Source: Silvania confinis (lineage in GTDB: Bacteria; Pseudomonadota; Gammaproteobacteria; Enterobacterales; Enterobacteriaceae). From it: a stretch of DNA of 64,000 nt. A model generated the notes under the pieces. The model saw nothing but the letters and a program-made list of their open reading frames with translations. It did not search any database and was not told the DNA's origin. Shown here one piece after another: positions 1-9,303 of this stretch. Location of the stretch: positions 1-64,000 of the forward strand of contig NZ_JAMGZJ010000066.1 of assembly GCF_025564085.1 (NCBI RefSeq). Direction: 5' to 3'. The position numbers were made by a program, and so were the translations under genes. Every line of letters begins with the position of its first letter. Position 1 is the stretch's first letter.

Positions 1-127
1 TGTGGTGGTACAGCACGAAAGTGGGGGTGATCGACCTGAAGAAAAAGTCGATCACCATGGGGAAAGGGTGTTAAAAAGTGTTCACCATGTCCCCGAACAC
101 CTGTTTACCATGTCCCCGGTCTGTACA
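1..127 (+). mobile_element. 3' end of an insertion sequence (transposase tail plus terminal DNA)
   Basis: An open frame enters from the left edge and stops with TAA at 72-74. Its last residues read WWYSTKVGVIDLKKKSITMG followed by GC, which resembles the C-terminus of a DDE integrase-core transposase. After the stop there are two copies of a CACCATGTCCCCG-like motif (about 83-116) and a TGTACA at 122-127, as in IS elements ending in TGT...ACA. I infer an IS481-like or related element, but the family is uncertain because only about 23 codons are visible. The 67-bp repeat array starts exactly at 128, so the element ends against it. Confidence 0.45.
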
Positions 128-340
128 GTGGGAGAGGGCCGGGGTGAGGGCATCAGGCCGCACAACCTGTTTTTAGTCTTTGCTCCCTCTCCCCGTGTGA
201 GAGGCCCGGGGTGAGGGCATCAGGCCGCACAACCTGTTTTTAGTCTTTGCTCCCTCTCCCTGTGGGAGAGGGCCGGGGTGAGGGCATCAGGCCGCACAAC
301 CTGTTTTTAGTCTTTGTTCCCTCTCCCCGTGGGAGAGGGA
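128..340. repeat. Three 67-bp tandem repeats plus a partial fourth unit
   Basis: Units lie at 128-194, 195-261 and 262-328, with a 12-bp start of a fourth at 329-340. Each unit runs from a gtgggagagggccggggtga-like start through a central caggccgcacaacctgtttt part to a ctccctctcccc end. The unit end and the next unit start together form an inverted repeat CCCTCTCCC/GGGAGAGGG. The GGGAGAGGGCnGGGGTGAGGG core recurs in the opposite orientation at 32967-33009, so it is a dispersed family. No coding function is visible. Confidence 0.85.
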
Positions 341-361
341 ACAGATTGTGCGGGCTGGATG

Positions 362-1294
362 TCAGCACTGCACCTTCAACTGCGCAATATCCTGCGGCGT
401 GGTCCTACAGCATCCACCAATCAGCTTCGCACCCGCCGCTAACCACTGCGGCAGATAGCCCGCCAGCGTCTCGCAGGCTTCGCCGTGATGGTGCCAGGTT
501 TTAGTCACTGCATCGTAATGTTCACCCGAGTTCGGATAGACCACCAGCGGCAGCGTGGTCAGGCTGTGCAGGTGCTGCAGCGCAGCGGTAGTGTTTTCCA
601 GCGCAATACAGTTGATGCCCAGCGCCACAACCTGCGGATTATTCGCCAGCACAGATACCACCTCACGCAGCGGCGTACCGTCGCTGAGGTGCTCGCTGTC
701 ACGCAGGGTTAATGAGAACCACGCCCGGGCGCGCGGGTATGCGGTCAACAGTGCCGCCAGCGCTTTTATCTCGTCAAAGGAAGGCAGCGTTTCGCAGGCC
801 AGCAGGTCGGCACCCGCATCCAGCAGCGCTTCGACGCGCGGACGGTGGAACGCGCTAAATACCTCGGCGCTCCGTACATAATCCCCCCGGTACTCCGAAC
901 CGTCGGCCAGGTATGCGCCGTACGGCCCGACCGAGCCCGCCACCAGCAGCGTGCCGGCCTGCGGGTTTTCGGCCAGATACGCCTCGCGCGCTTTACGCGC
1001 CAGCTCAACACTTTTACCAATCAGCGCCCGGGACTGCGCTTCGTCCAGCCCGCGAGCGGCAAAACCGTCCGGCGTGGCCTGGTAGCTGGCGGTGATCGCC
1101 ACCTGCGCCCCGGCGCGGAAGTAGTCCAGATGCACGGCGCGGATCAGCTCCGGGTTTTCCATTAGCACTTTCGCCGACCATAAACTGTCGGCAAGGTTAC
1201 ACCCGCGCGCTTCCAGTTCCGTCGCCATCGCCCCGTCCAGCACCACAAACGGCTGGCTGTCGAGGAGGGCGGTAAGCGGATTATTCTGCGACAT
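362..1294 (-). CDS. mmuM: Homocysteine S-methyltransferase MmuM
   Basis: Transfers a methyl group from S-methylmethionine (or S-adenosylmethionine) to homocysteine, giving methionine in the cytoplasm. The 310-residue protein has the full length of the family. The zinc-binding cysteines are present as GINC in the second half and GGCCRTTP near the C-terminus, and the N-terminal [13 protein letters not shown] is typical of MmuM. The start lies 14 bp inside the end of mmuP, so translation is probably coupled to the permease that imports its substrate. Both genes lie downstream of the MetJ box array at 2695-2718. Confidence 0.96.
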   Translation of the reverse strand: MSQNNPLTALLDSQPFVVLDGAMATELEARGCNLADSLWSAKVLMENPELIRAVHLDYFRAGAQVAITASYQATPDGFAARGLDEAQSRALIGKSVELARKAREAYLAENPQAGTLLVAGSVGPYGAYLADGSEYRGDYVRSAEVFSAFHRPRVEALLDAGADLLACETLPSFDEIKALAALLTAYPRARAWFSLTLRDSEHLSDGTPLREVVSVLANNPQVVALGINCIALENTTAALQHLHSLTTLPLVVYPNSGEHYDAVTKTWHHHGEACETLAGYLPQWLAAGAKLIGGCCRTTPQDIAQLKVQC

Positions 1295-2684
1295 GTTCAG
1301 GCTCCTGCGTTTTCACATTTTGAGTAAGGTAGTACGCGCCATAGCACAGGGCGACAAACGGCAGGCCGCAGTACAGGGCGATGCGCTGGGTCGGGTCGAA
1401 GGCCAGGCCAATGCAGGCCACCAGGCACAGCACAAAACCCAGTACCGGCACCAGCGGATACCACGGGGCGCGATAGTGCAGTGCCGCCAGAGGCTGGCCG
1501 GACTGCAGATGACGGCGGCGGAACACAAAATGCGACGCGCAGATGCTTATCCACACCGCCACCACTGCAAAGCCCGAAATCGCCGACAGCGCGACAAACA
1601 CCGTGTCGGGGGCAATCACACTGGAGAACAGCGCCAGCACGCCACCGAGCATTGACACCGACAGCGCCGTCAGCGGCACGCCGTTTTTATTCACCCGGGC
1701 AAAGCAGCGCGGCAGCGTTTTCTCATTCGACAGCGACCACAGCATCCGCCCGGAGGCGTACAGCCCGGAGTTGGCGGCCGAAAGGATCGCCGTCAAAATC
1801 ACAAAGTTCACGATATCCGCCGCGTACGGGATGCCGACCTTCTCAAACACCAGCACGAACGGGCTTTTTTCGACGCCGGCCTGCTGCATCGGGATCAGCG
1901 CCGCCAGCACAAAGACGGTGCCGATAAAGAAGATGATCAGCCGGGCGATGGTGGTCCGAATGGCTACCGGGATCACCTTGCGCGGGTTCTCCGTTTCGCC
2001 CGCGGCAATGCCGATAAGCTCGGTGCCCGAGAAGGCAAAGTTAACCGCCACCATGGTCATCAGGATCGGCAGGCCGCCGTGCGGGAACCAGCCTTCTGCG
2101 GTGATATTGCTGAGGCCCGGCGCCGGGGAACCGTCCTGCATCGGGATAAAGCCAAAGATCGCCGCCCCGCCGAGAATAATAAAGGCGATGATGGTGATCA
2201 CCTTTACCAGCGAGAACCAGAACTCCCCTTCGGCAAAGAAGCGGGTCGAAATGACGTTGAGGAAGAAAATGGCGGCGCAGAACACCACGCACCAGGCCCA
2301 GACCGGCACCTGTGGGAACCAATACTGCATGCAGAATCCAGCGGCGGTAAAGCTCGATCCCAGCGCCACCGTCCAGGTGAGCCAGTAGAGCCACGCCACG
2401 GTATAGCCGGTCGCGGGCCCCAGATAGCGGGTGGCATAGACGTGAAAGGCCCCGGTTTCCGGCATCGCGACCGAGAGTTCACCGAGACACTGCATCACCA
2501 GCCACACCACCAGCGCCCCAATCGCGTAGGCCAACAACGTTCCCGCCGCCCCGGTGGTCGAAATGATGTAACCGGTATTAAAGAATAACCCTGTGCCAAT
2601 CACGCCACCGAGCGAGAGCATAATCAGGTGGCGCGTTTTCATGGTGCGCTGTAGCTGCCCATTCTCGTTTTGTTGTGTTTGCAT
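1281..2684 (-). CDS. mmuP: S-methylmethionine permease MmuP
   Basis: Inner-membrane amino acid permease of the APC superfamily that imports S-methylmethionine for MmuM. About twelve hydrophobic segments are visible, beginning after [20 protein letters not shown], the conserved first helix motif of this family. I chose the ATG at 2684 (MQTQQNENG) because an AGAAGG ribosome site lies a few bases upstream and the frame's earlier ATG at 2708 falls inside the MetJ boxes. The protein is then 467 residues, the usual length. It overlaps mmuM by 14 bp and is the first gene of the operon. Confidence 0.95.
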   Translation of the reverse strand: MQTQQNENGQLQRTMKTRHLIMLSLGGVIGTGLFFNTGYIISTTGAAGTLLAYAIGALVVWLVMQCLGELSVAMPETGAFHVYATRYLGPATGYTVAWLYWLTWTVALGSSFTAAGFCMQYWFPQVPVWAWCVVFCAAIFFLNVISTRFFAEGEFWFSLVKVITIIAFIILGGAAIFGFIPMQDGSPAPGLSNITAEGWFPHGGLPILMTMVAVNFAFSGTELIGIAAGETENPRKVIPVAIRTTIARLIIFFIGTVFVLAALIPMQQAGVEKSPFVLVFEKVGIPYAADIVNFVILTAILSAANSGLYASGRMLWSLSNEKTLPRCFARVNKNGVPLTALSVSMLGGVLALFSSVIAPDTVFVALSAISGFAVVAVWISICASHFVFRRRHLQSGQPLAALHYRAPWYPLVPVLGFVLCLVACIGLAFDPTQRIALYCGLPFVALCYGAYYLTQNVKTQEPEHVAE

Positions 2685-2694
2685 ATTACCTTCT

Positions 2695-2718
2695 AAACGT
2701 ATGGACATCTAAACATCC
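2695..2718 (-). promoter_or_regulatory. MetJ box array in front of mmuP
   Basis: Read on the minus strand, three contiguous 8-bp units GGATGTTT, AGATGTCC and ATACGTTT match the met box AGACGTCT at five, six and six of eight positions. MetJ binds tandem arrays of this unit with S-adenosylmethionine as corepressor. The array sits directly upstream of the mmuP ribosome site. A TATAAA at about 2728-2733 could be the -10 box, but no good -35 box is visible. Confidence 0.75.
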
Positions 2719-2754
2719 AAAGAAGGTATTTATACCGCGAATGTTAATCAATTA

Positions 2755-2844
2755 CTAGCCGTGTACCAGCCGCAGGCGAGCGCGACGGGCGCTCAGTCGG
2801 GGACGGGCGTTGCGGATCACGAATAAGATGGGTCGCCATGCCAT
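2755..2844 (-). CDS. Small arginine-rich protein, 29 residues, unknown function
   Basis: The frame encodes MAWRPILFVIRNARPRLSAR followed by RARLRLVHG, preceded by a near-ideal GGAAGGAGG ribosome site about six bases before the ATG. A strong ribosome site on such a short frame is unlikely by chance. Eight of 29 residues are arginine and the first ten form a short hydrophobic stretch. It lies 87 bp downstream of the efflux pump gene on the same strand, so it could be the distal gene of that transcript, and just upstream of the mmuP promoter. I do not recognise the protein. A leader peptide is also possible. Confidence 0.5.
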   Translation of the reverse strand: MAWRPILFVIRNARPRLSARRARLRLVHG

Positions 2845-2931
2845 ACACACCTCCTTCCAGCAGATGAGTAAAGCATGCACCGTTTCGCTGATATCGTCGG
2901 TCAGGCGAAAGTTGTATCTGTTTTCTACCAG

Positions 2932-4119
2932 CTAAACTCGCGGCAGGCGTCGCTGCGCCAGCAACCAGCTGGCAACGGTGAACGACGCGATGATCCACGC
3001 CATCGTCCATGGCGTGCCGTCGCTCATCGTGGCCAGCAGCAGCGAAGAGATAATCCCGCTGCCGTACTGCAATGAACCAATCAGCGCCGATGCCGCGCCC
3101 GCGTGGCCCGGCACCGCATCCAGCGCGGCGGCAGTAGAGGTGGCGGCGAGAATACCGTTCATCGAGAAGAAGACAAAAACCAGCGCCACAATCGCCACAA
3201 TGCCCCCGAGACTGAACCAGACGCAGATTGCCATCACCACAGCGGCGAGGGCCGCCACGGCAGAGGCATACCTGAGCAGCGTTTCCAGGGGATGGTGGCT
3301 TACCAGCCTGCGATTGACCACGCTCATGCCCATCAGCCCGACAATGTTCAGCGCAAACAGCCAGCCGTAGTGCGCAGGGTCGACACCGAAATAGCGGATA
3401 TAGACAAACGGCGAGCCGGTGATAAAGGCATACGCCGCCACGTAGTAGCAGGTCAGGATGAGGGTGAATTGCATGAACTTACGGTTACGCAGCAGCGCGC
3501 CATAGTTCCTGAACGCGCCCGCGACCGACGCTTTGACCCGCTTCTCTTCGCCCAGCGTTTCCGGGAGCCACCACAGGGAGATAAACATCAGCCCGCCAAT
3601 CACCGCCAGCAGCCAGAAGATGCTGTGCCAGGTGCTGAATCTGATCAGCTGACCGCCGATAAGCGGCCCGGCAATGGGGGCAATCGCCATCACGACAACC
3701 AGCGTTGAGAGCATCTGTGCGGCGCGGGTGCGGCTGAACAGATCGCGGATCATCGCCCGCGCCAGCATCGGTCCGGTACAGGCTCCCAGTGCCTGAAAGA
3801 CCCGCCAGAAGACGATATGGGTAATGTCGGTCGCCAGCGCACAGCCCGCGGATCCGATCATAAACAGCGCCATCCCGATAAACAGCGGAATGCGCCGCCC
3901 GAGGTGATCGCTGATCGGCCCCCAGATCAACTGGGCAATGGCAAAACCGACCAGGAAGCCGGTGATGGTCAGTTCGACATTACCCTGCAGTTCGGCCGCC
4001 ATCATCGGCATGGCGGGGAGATAGATATCGGTGGATAACGAGGTGAACGCCATTAAGGCGCTCAGGATCAGCACAAACGGCAGACCCGTGGTGCTGACTT
4101 TTGCTGGGGGAGCAATCAT
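2932..4119 (-). CDS. Bcr/CflA-family multidrug efflux MFS transporter
   Basis: A drug:proton antiporter of the inner membrane, with about twelve hydrophobic helices. TDIYLPAMPMMAAEL in the first helix region and WGPISDHLGRRIPL in the loop after helix 2 are characteristic of the Bcr/CflA family (DHA1-type MFS). The frame is open from a GTG at 4134, but the ATG at 4119 (MIAPPAKVS) gives a conventional start and a 395-residue product. Neither start has a strong ribosome site. The substrate cannot be read from sequence. It is divergent from ydiK, with a REP element in between. Confidence 0.85.
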   Translation of the reverse strand: MIAPPAKVSTTGLPFVLILSALMAFTSLSTDIYLPAMPMMAAELQGNVELTITGFLVGFAIAQLIWGPISDHLGRRIPLFIGMALFMIGSAGCALATDITHIVFWRVFQALGACTGPMLARAMIRDLFSRTRAAQMLSTLVVVMAIAPIAGPLIGGQLIRFSTWHSIFWLLAVIGGLMFISLWWLPETLGEEKRVKASVAGAFRNYGALLRNRKFMQFTLILTCYYVAAYAFITGSPFVYIRYFGVDPAHYGWLFALNIVGLMGMSVVNRRLVSHHPLETLLRYASAVAALAAVVMAICVWFSLGGIVAIVALVFVFFSMNGILAATSTAAALDAVPGHAGAASALIGSLQYGSGIISSLLLATMSDGTPWTMAWIIASFTVASWLLAQRRLPRV

Positions 4120-4229
4120 AACAATCCGCTTCACAGTAACTGGACGCTAACGATACTGGAAATTGATGTTATCAATAATGCCGGGGAATCAGGATGGGGT
4201 TATGAAGAGGGTTCATCAGTACGGTCTTT

Positions 4230-4297
4230 TGCCCGGCGCCGCGACGCTTGCAGGGGCCTACGAAACCCGCTCATGTAGGCCGCCGCCACCCGGCAAC
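4230..4297. repeat. REP/BIME-like element (two inverted REP units)
   Basis: A GCCCGGCGCCGCGACGCTTG unit ending in GGCCTACG is followed by an inverted GTAGGCCGCCGCCACCCGGC unit. These match the palindromic extragenic repeats of enterobacteria in sequence and in head-to-head layout. The element lies between the divergent efflux gene and ydiK. Confidence 0.7.
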
Positions 4298-4368
4298 AGG
4301 CTCAACGTAATGATAAATCATGCGAATCATTCTATAGTTAAAGCGTTTATTAATTTAAGGACGTACGT

Positions 4369-5478
4369 ATGCGCTTTAACGGACTGACCAAAGGCTTTTT
4401 CATCCTCATTCTTTTTCTTGTTTCCTGGGCGTTTTTCGATGTGCTGGCGCCCTACTTCTCGGCCATTTTGTGGGCCACGGTGCTGACGGTCATTTTTTAT
4501 CCGGTCAAAAATCGGCTGCGTATTGCGCTCGGCGATCGCAACGGACTGGCGTCGCTGCTGAGTATCGGGCTTATCTGCCTGATTGTGTTTATTCCGCTGA
4601 TGGTGATCCTCTCGTCATTAGCCATTGAAATTAATCTGGTTTATAGCCGGCTTCAGCAAAGCGACACTCAATTCTCTGGGGTGGTGGCAAACCTGTTTAC
4701 GCACCTGCCCGACTGGCTACGTGGCCTGATGGTGGAACACAAGCTCGATTCCGCCACCGAAATCCAAAAGAAACTGTCTGATGCTGCACTCCAGGGCGGG
4801 CAGTACCTGGCCGGCAGCGCATTCCTGATCGGTAAAGGGACTTTCGGGTTTGCGATTAGCTTCGGCATCATGCTCTACCTGCTGTTTTTCCTGCTGAAAG
4901 ATGGCCCGTGGCTTATCCGCCAGATCCTCGACACCCTTCCTTTGTCCAGTTATGTGAAACATCACCTGTTCGCCAAATTCGCCGCCGTCGCCCGTGCCAC
5001 GGTCAAAGGCACCGCGGTGGTCGCCGTCGTGCAAGGCGCGCTGGGCGGGATTGCGTTCTGGATTGTCGGGATCAACGGCAGCATTCTGTGGGGCGCGCTG
5101 ATGGCGTTCTTGTCCCTGATCCCGGCGGTAGGGTCGGCCATTATCTGGGTACCGGCGGCCATTTACCTGTTCGCCACCCAGCAGCTGTGGCAGGGCCTGT
5201 TTATCGTCGGCTTCTTTGTGATTGTGGTGGGGCTGGTGGATAACATTCTGCGCCCGCTGCTGGTGGGCAAAGACACCAAAATGCCGGACTACCTGATCCT
5301 GATCTCCACCCTCGGTGGGATGGAGATTTACGGCATCAACGGCTTTGTGATTGGTCCGCTGATTGCCGCGCTGTTTATTGCCTGCTGGAACCTGCTCTCG
5401 GGTCGCGATCACCCCGGTAATGCCGAAGAGATTGACGAAGCCATTATCGAGGAAGGAAAAAATTCGCCCGATGTATAA
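4369..5478 (+). CDS. ydiK: AI-2E family transporter YdiK
   Basis: Inner-membrane protein of the AI-2E transporter (PerM/TqsA) superfamily, 369 residues, the length of E. coli YdiK. There are about eight hydrophobic segments, with the family pattern of two N-terminal helices, a soluble stretch (about residues 75-150) and a C-terminal helix cluster. The C-terminal part holds the conserved LSLIPAVGS and DNILRPLLVGK motifs. A TAAGGA ribosome site precedes the ATG. The transported compound is not established for YdiK. Confidence 0.93.
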   Translation: MRFNGLTKGFFILILFLVSWAFFDVLAPYFSAILWATVLTVIFYPVKNRLRIALGDRNGLASLLSIGLICLIVFIPLMVILSSLAIEINLVYSRLQQSDTQFSGVVANLFTHLPDWLRGLMVEHKLDSATEIQKKLSDAALQGGQYLAGSAFLIGKGTFGFAISFGIMLYLLFFLLKDGPWLIRQILDTLPLSSYVKHHLFAKFAAVARATVKGTAVVAVVQGALGGIAFWIVGINGSILWGALMAFLSLIPAVGSAIIWVPAAIYLFATQQLWQGLFIVGFFVIVVGLVDNILRPLLVGKDTKMPDYLILISTLGGMEIYGINGFVIGPLIAALFIACWNLLSGRDHPGNAEEIDEAIIEEGKNSPDV

Positions 5479-5528
5479 GTTACCGATATTCTGGTGAAAA
5501 AAATCGCCTTGTTTAGAAGGAATTAACC

Positions 5529-7313
5529 GTGCGCATCGCCACCATCACGAACTGGGCTTACGGTGCCACCGTCTGTCTGACCCTTGCTTCCGGCGTGACC
5601 ATGTTAATGGCCTCCAGTGCCGAAAACGTCGAACGACAGGCGGTTGAACAGCGCTACGTATTTGACCAGTTGACCGAAGAGGTGGAGGTGGATGCCTGGG
5701 CGCTTTCCGACCTGGCGCGGCTGTACGTCATCAGGCAGGATCCCGCCGTGCTGCAGTCGCACCAGCAGAAAGCGGCATCGATGGTCAAGGTTGAGCATCG
5801 GCTGCAAAAGCTGAAAGACGTGGGTGCCAGCGACGACGAGCTGGCGCTGCTGCACAAAGGTTTACAGGTTGCCGATGCGCTGCTGGATGAACAGCAGACC
5901 GCTTTCGCCCACGTTGCGCGCGGGGAGCAGGCACAGGCCATCGCGCTGATGTATGGCGATTTGTATGAGAACGAGCTTGAACAGGTGCAGAGCCAGCTCG
6001 ACCATTTCCGCCAGATGCTGGACCGACGCGCCCAGGGGGCGATCCAGGATGCGGTGGAAAAATCCTACGCGCTCAGAACCCTCTCCGAAGTGATGGTCGG
6101 CCTGACCGCACTGATGTTTTTATTTGTCCTCGGGTTTATCCTCAAACGCCGGGTGCTGCACCCGGTGGTACGCCTGAGCGATGTGGTCAACCGGCTGGCG
6201 TCGCAGGATTATGCGGTCGAAACGCCGGACTATCGCCAGATCGATGAGATCGGCGATATGGCCCATGCGATCCGCATCTTTCGCGAGAACGGCCTCGTGC
6301 GTCAGCAGCTGGAGAAGGAGCGCGATGCCCACTGGGAGATCCGCGGGCTACTGGCGCGCATGACCCAGCGCCTGCAGGGCTGCGAATCGTTCGAGGATAT
6401 TCTGAACGTGGCCCAGCTTTTTGCGCCGAATATTGCGCCGGGCGTCGCCGGACGGCTGTATCTTCTCGACCGGGAGCCGTGGCAGATGCGCTGCGCCGCC
6501 GAGTGGCTTAACCCGCTGGGCGAGCCCGACCCGTTCCACCCCGATCAGTGCTGGGCAGTCCGGCGCGGCCAGAGCCATCCGCCGGTCAACGGCGAGCCCG
6601 ATATCGCCTGTTATCACCTGCCGGATGCCTGCGCCAGTCAGACGCTGTGCGTGCCGCTGATTGCCCAGGGCGAGGCCATTGGCCTGCTCTCTTTCCAGAA
6701 TATCACCCCGGAAATGGCCCCTTCCCGCGCTTATCTTGAGCTGATGGCCGAAGCGCTGGGGCTGGCGTTGGCCAACCAGCGCCTGCGCGACGCCCTGCTG
6801 GCAAAAGCGCTGTTCGATCCGCTCACCGGACTGCGTAACCGTCACCATCTGGAAGATGCCCTGCATACCCAGATGAGCCAGGCGCAGCGCAGCGGCAACC
6901 CGATCAGTTGCCTGATGATCGACATCGATCACTTCAAGCGCATTAACGACAGACTGGGCCACGATGCGGGCGATCAGGTGCTGAAAAGCGTGGCGGGCGT
7001 TATTCAACGCTGCGTGAGCGACAAGGGAATGGCGTTTCGCTACGGCGGTGAGGAGTTTCTGGCCCTGTTGCCCGACATGGATGACGCCGCCGCCTACACC
7101 TGCGCCAGCGCGATCCACACGGCGGTACGCGGCCTGACGCTGCACTATGAGCTGACGGAAATCGGCCCGGTGGATGTGTCGATTGGTATTGCCAGCTATC
7201 CGCAGCACGCTCAGAGTGACAACCTGCTGCGCGCCGCCGACGTGGCGCTGTACCGGGCCAAAGAGCTGGGCCGCTCGCGGATTGTCAGCTTTGGGATGCT
7301 GGAGGCGGGGTGA
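5529..7313 (+). CDS. Membrane diguanylate cyclase with HAMP, GAF and GGDEF domains
   Basis: Predicted to make cyclic di-GMP from two GTP. Order in the 594 residues: a hydrophobic anchor (about 8-28), a periplasmic helical region (30-185), a second membrane helix (about 187-205), HAMP (206-260), a GAF-like sensor (about 285-420) and GGDEF (425-590). The active-site loop reads RYGGEEF at 504-510, so the enzyme should be active. No RxxD inhibitory site sits at the usual place before it. The start is GTG, supported by AGAAGGAATTAACC just upstream. It lies about 50 bp after ydiK on the same strand and may be cotranscribed. A second GGDEF gene is at 28056 and a c-di-GMP-type adhesin operon at 33-51 kb, but no direct link is visible. 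Confidence 0.92.
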   Translation: MRIATITNWAYGATVCLTLASGVTMLMASSAENVERQAVEQRYVFDQLTEEVEVDAWALSDLARLYVIRQDPAVLQSHQQKAASMVKVEHRLQKLKDVGASDDELALLHKGLQVADALLDEQQTAFAHVARGEQAQAIALMYGDLYENELEQVQSQLDHFRQMLDRRAQGAIQDAVEKSYALRTLSEVMVGLTALMFLFVLGFILKRRVLHPVVRLSDVVNRLASQDYAVETPDYRQIDEIGDMAHAIRIFRENGLVRQQLEKERDAHWEIRGLLARMTQRLQGCESFEDILNVAQLFAPNIAPGVAGRLYLLDREPWQMRCAAEWLNPLGEPDPFHPDQCWAVRRGQSHPPVNGEPDIACYHLPDACASQTLCVPLIAQGEAIGLLSFQNITPEMAPSRAYLELMAEALGLALANQRLRDALLAKALFDPLTGLRNRHHLEDALHTQMSQAQRSGNPISCLMIDIDHFKRINDRLGHDAGDQVLKSVAGVIQRCVSDKGMAFRYGGEEFLALLPDMDDAAAYTCASAIHTAVRGLTLHYELTEIGPVDVSIGIASYPQHAQSDNLLRAADVALYRAKELGRSRIVSFGMLEAG

Positions 7314-7448
7314 TCGGGCGCCCGTTTTATTTCTGCGAGGCGGGCAATTTACCTGCAGGGTCAGCTTCAGTTCAATGGGTTTCACAACTTTTTCGTATGA
7401 ATCCTGAGTATTGCAATAACTTATACTGGAGCCTGATTCTCTGCCGGT

Positions 7449-7910
7449 ATGATTAAAATGATAACCATCGAAAAATCTAGCCCAACCTCAAACGATTCCC
7501 TGGCGCTCATTGAGCAACTCTCCACAGAGCTTAGCGTTATTACCGGAGACAACGGTAAAAGCCACTTTGATCCACAGGATGTCTCAGGCGCAAGGGCAGT
7601 GTGGGCGATAGCAAAAGATGAATACCACCAGCCTTTAGGCTGTGGCGCTTTTCGCCCGCTGTCGGAGACGACTGCCGAACTCAAACGTATGTATTCTAAT
7701 CGTGCTTACCCAGGCGTGGGTATGGCGTTACTCACCTGGCTTGAAAACGCGGCGCTGGCAATGGGTTATCGTGAACTACGGCTGGAAACGCGGAAAGTTA
7801 ACACGCGCGCGGTACAGTTTTATCTCAGGCATGGCTATGTGCTTATAGACAACTATGGCCCCTATGTGGGGCGTGAGGAGGCGATTTGCTTCGCAAAATG
7901 GTTAGCCTGA
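7449..7910 (+). CDS. GNAT-family N-acetyltransferase
   Basis: A 153-residue acyl-CoA-dependent acetyltransferase. The acetyl-CoA-binding motif A appears as ELKRMYSNRAYPGVGMALL (about residues 78-96), followed by LRLETRKVNTRAVQFYLRHG, the usual GNAT motif B with its conserved Tyr. The substrate is unknown. The ATG at 7449 lacks a clear ribosome site, and an in-frame ATG at 7458 would drop three residues. Confidence 0.85.
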   Translation: MIKMITIEKSSPTSNDSLALIEQLSTELSVITGDNGKSHFDPQDVSGARAVWAIAKDEYHQPLGCGAFRPLSETTAELKRMYSNRAYPGVGMALLTWLENAALAMGYRELRLETRKVNTRAVQFYLRHGYVLIDNYGPYVGREEAICFAKWLA

Positions 7911-7995
7911 CGCGATTTAGCCACGCGGATTACTCACCCTATGGAATCAGGTATCATTGCCCTCCCATAATCCTTGCTAATGCCGTTGCTGCTCT

Positions 7996-8331
7996 ATGCG
8001 CCTCAATTACTTGTGTTATTTTCTGTTGCTCCTTGCCGCCGCTGGCAGCGCCTTCCTGCCCTACCCTTTTGCGACCTGGTGCCTGCTCGTCAGCGTGCTG
8101 ACGCTGCTCATCTACGGTGCCGACAAACTGGCAGCCCGCAAGGCCTGGCGCAGAGTGCCTGAATCGACATTGTTACTGTGTGGATTTGTGGGCGGATGGC
8201 CCGGCGCGATAATCGGTCAGCAGCTGTTTCGCCATAAAACCCAGAAACAGCCGTTTAAGACCTGGTTTTGGGTAAGCGTGATCCTGAATATCGTGGTGCT
8301 ACTGGCCGCCTGGCGATACTCCGCTTTCTGA
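7996..8331 (+). CDS. DUF1294 family membrane protein
   Basis: A 111-residue protein with three to four hydrophobic segments and the DUF1294 signature: YGADKLAA, then a GFVGGWPGAIIGQQLFRHKT stretch with a basic KTQK, then a final helix. The function of DUF1294 is not known. No strong ribosome site is visible before the ATG at 7996, so the start is tentative. Confidence 0.85.
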   Translation: MRLNYLCYFLLLLAAAGSAFLPYPFATWCLLVSVLTLLIYGADKLAARKAWRRVPESTLLLCGFVGGWPGAIIGQQLFRHKTQKQPFKTWFWVSVILNIVVLLAAWRYSAF

Positions 8332-8392
8332 TGTGGGGGGGTTGTCTTTCAGGGTTAGCATTATATGCTGGAAACACTGAACCGGAGGCTAA

Positions 8393-9022
8393 ATGACTGA
8401 CCCCATTAACGATCATGAACTGACAGAAATTTCCCAACGCCTGCAGGCGCTCGCGCAGACCGGGCTCACCTACGCCAGAGATGTCTATGACCGGGAGCGG
8501 TATGACAGCCTGATGCTGATCGCTGAACGACTGTTATCAGCCCGCTTTGATCTGTCGGAAGAGATGCTCAAAACCCTGCATAAAAACGAGACCGGCTACA
8601 CCACCCCTAAAACCGACGTACGCGCCATCATCCTTCGGGAAGGCAAGCTTTTACTGGTGCGTGAGAGCGATGACGGAGGCTGGAGCCTGCCGGGCGGCTG
8701 GGCCGATGTCGGGGACAGTCCGTCCGTGGCGGTTATCCGTGAAGTGCAGGAAGAGACGGGTCTTGACGTTAACGTCAGTCGCCTGCTGGGGGTCTGGGAC
8801 CGCAATCTGCACGGGCATCCCCCTTATCCCTGGCACGTCTATAAGATGATTTTTTTATGTGAGGTGACGGGCGGCGAGATCGCCATCAGCCATGAATCGC
8901 TGGATATCGGCTTTTTCGATCCTGACTGCCTGCCGGAACTGTCCCTGACCCGGATCGTGCCTGAGGAGATCCACGCCAGCATCCGTACCGCCCGCGAAGG
9001 TGGCCCAACCTATTGTGACTAA
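8393..9022 (+). CDS. NUDIX hydrolase with NUDIX_N domain
   Basis: A 209-residue pyrophosphohydrolase. The first 65 residues form the helical NUDIX_N region. The Nudix box runs from GWADVGDSPS through AVIREVQEETGL (about residues 102-124) and matches GX5EX7REUXEEXGU with Asp for the first Glu, a common variant of this subfamily. The nucleotide substrate cannot be inferred. The ATG follows a strong GGAGG ribosome site. It is convergent with the DUF2164 gene across a stem-loop. Confidence 0.9.
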   Translation: MTDPINDHELTEISQRLQALAQTGLTYARDVYDRERYDSLMLIAERLLSARFDLSEEMLKTLHKNETGYTTPKTDVRAIILREGKLLLVRESDDGGWSLPGGWADVGDSPSVAVIREVQEETGLDVNVSRLLGVWDRNLHGHPPYPWHVYKMIFLCEVTGGEIAISHESLDIGFFDPDCLPELSLTRIVPEEIHASIRTAREGGPTYCD

Positions 9023-9036
9023 CGGTCATTTCGTCA

Positions 9037-9058
9037 GCCGCACCTTGCAGGGTGCGGC
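9037..9058. terminator. Stem-loop between convergent genes, possible bidirectional terminator
   Basis: GCCGCACC (9037-9044) pairs perfectly with GGTGCGGC (9051-9058) around a six-base loop, in the gap between the convergent NUDIX and DUF2164 genes. Neither side has a strong T run, so intrinsic termination may be partial. Confidence 0.5.
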
Positions 9059-9063
9059 CATCT

Positions 9064-9303
9064 TCAGACGATCTTCTTCAGCTCTATCTCTTCCTGGATC
9101 CGTTCGCTGTACGCCTGATGGGTGCGGATCGCTTCGTCGATGCCCGCGTTGTAGATAGCAATCCCCAGCGTCTCGATCACGTAGTCGGTGAAGAACTCCG
9201 CGTCGAACTGCTCGAGTTCTAAATCAAAGTGCTCTTCGCAGTAGGCCACCAGCTTGCTTCTGATCGCCTCCCGCTCGTTTACATCCAGTTTGATATCCGC
9301 CAT
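9064..9303 (-). CDS. DUF2164 domain-containing protein
   Basis: A small acidic protein of 79 residues, full length for DUF2164. The conserved core is LELEQFDAEFFTDYVIETLG, followed by IYNAGI. Function unknown. The ATG at 9303 has AAGGA six bases upstream, whereas the in-frame GTG at 9306 does not, so the shorter start is preferred. Confidence 0.85.
   Translation of the reverse strand: MADIKLDVNEREAIRSKLVAYCEEHFDLELEQFDAEFFTDYVIETLGIAIYNAGIDEAIRTHQAYSERIQEEIELKKIV

Noticed and set aside
4308..4335. AT-rich imperfect palindrome upstream of ydiK considered as a Fur or PurR site
   Set aside because: Several mismatches to the Fur consensus, and no PurR-like ACGCAAACG-type half-sites are present.
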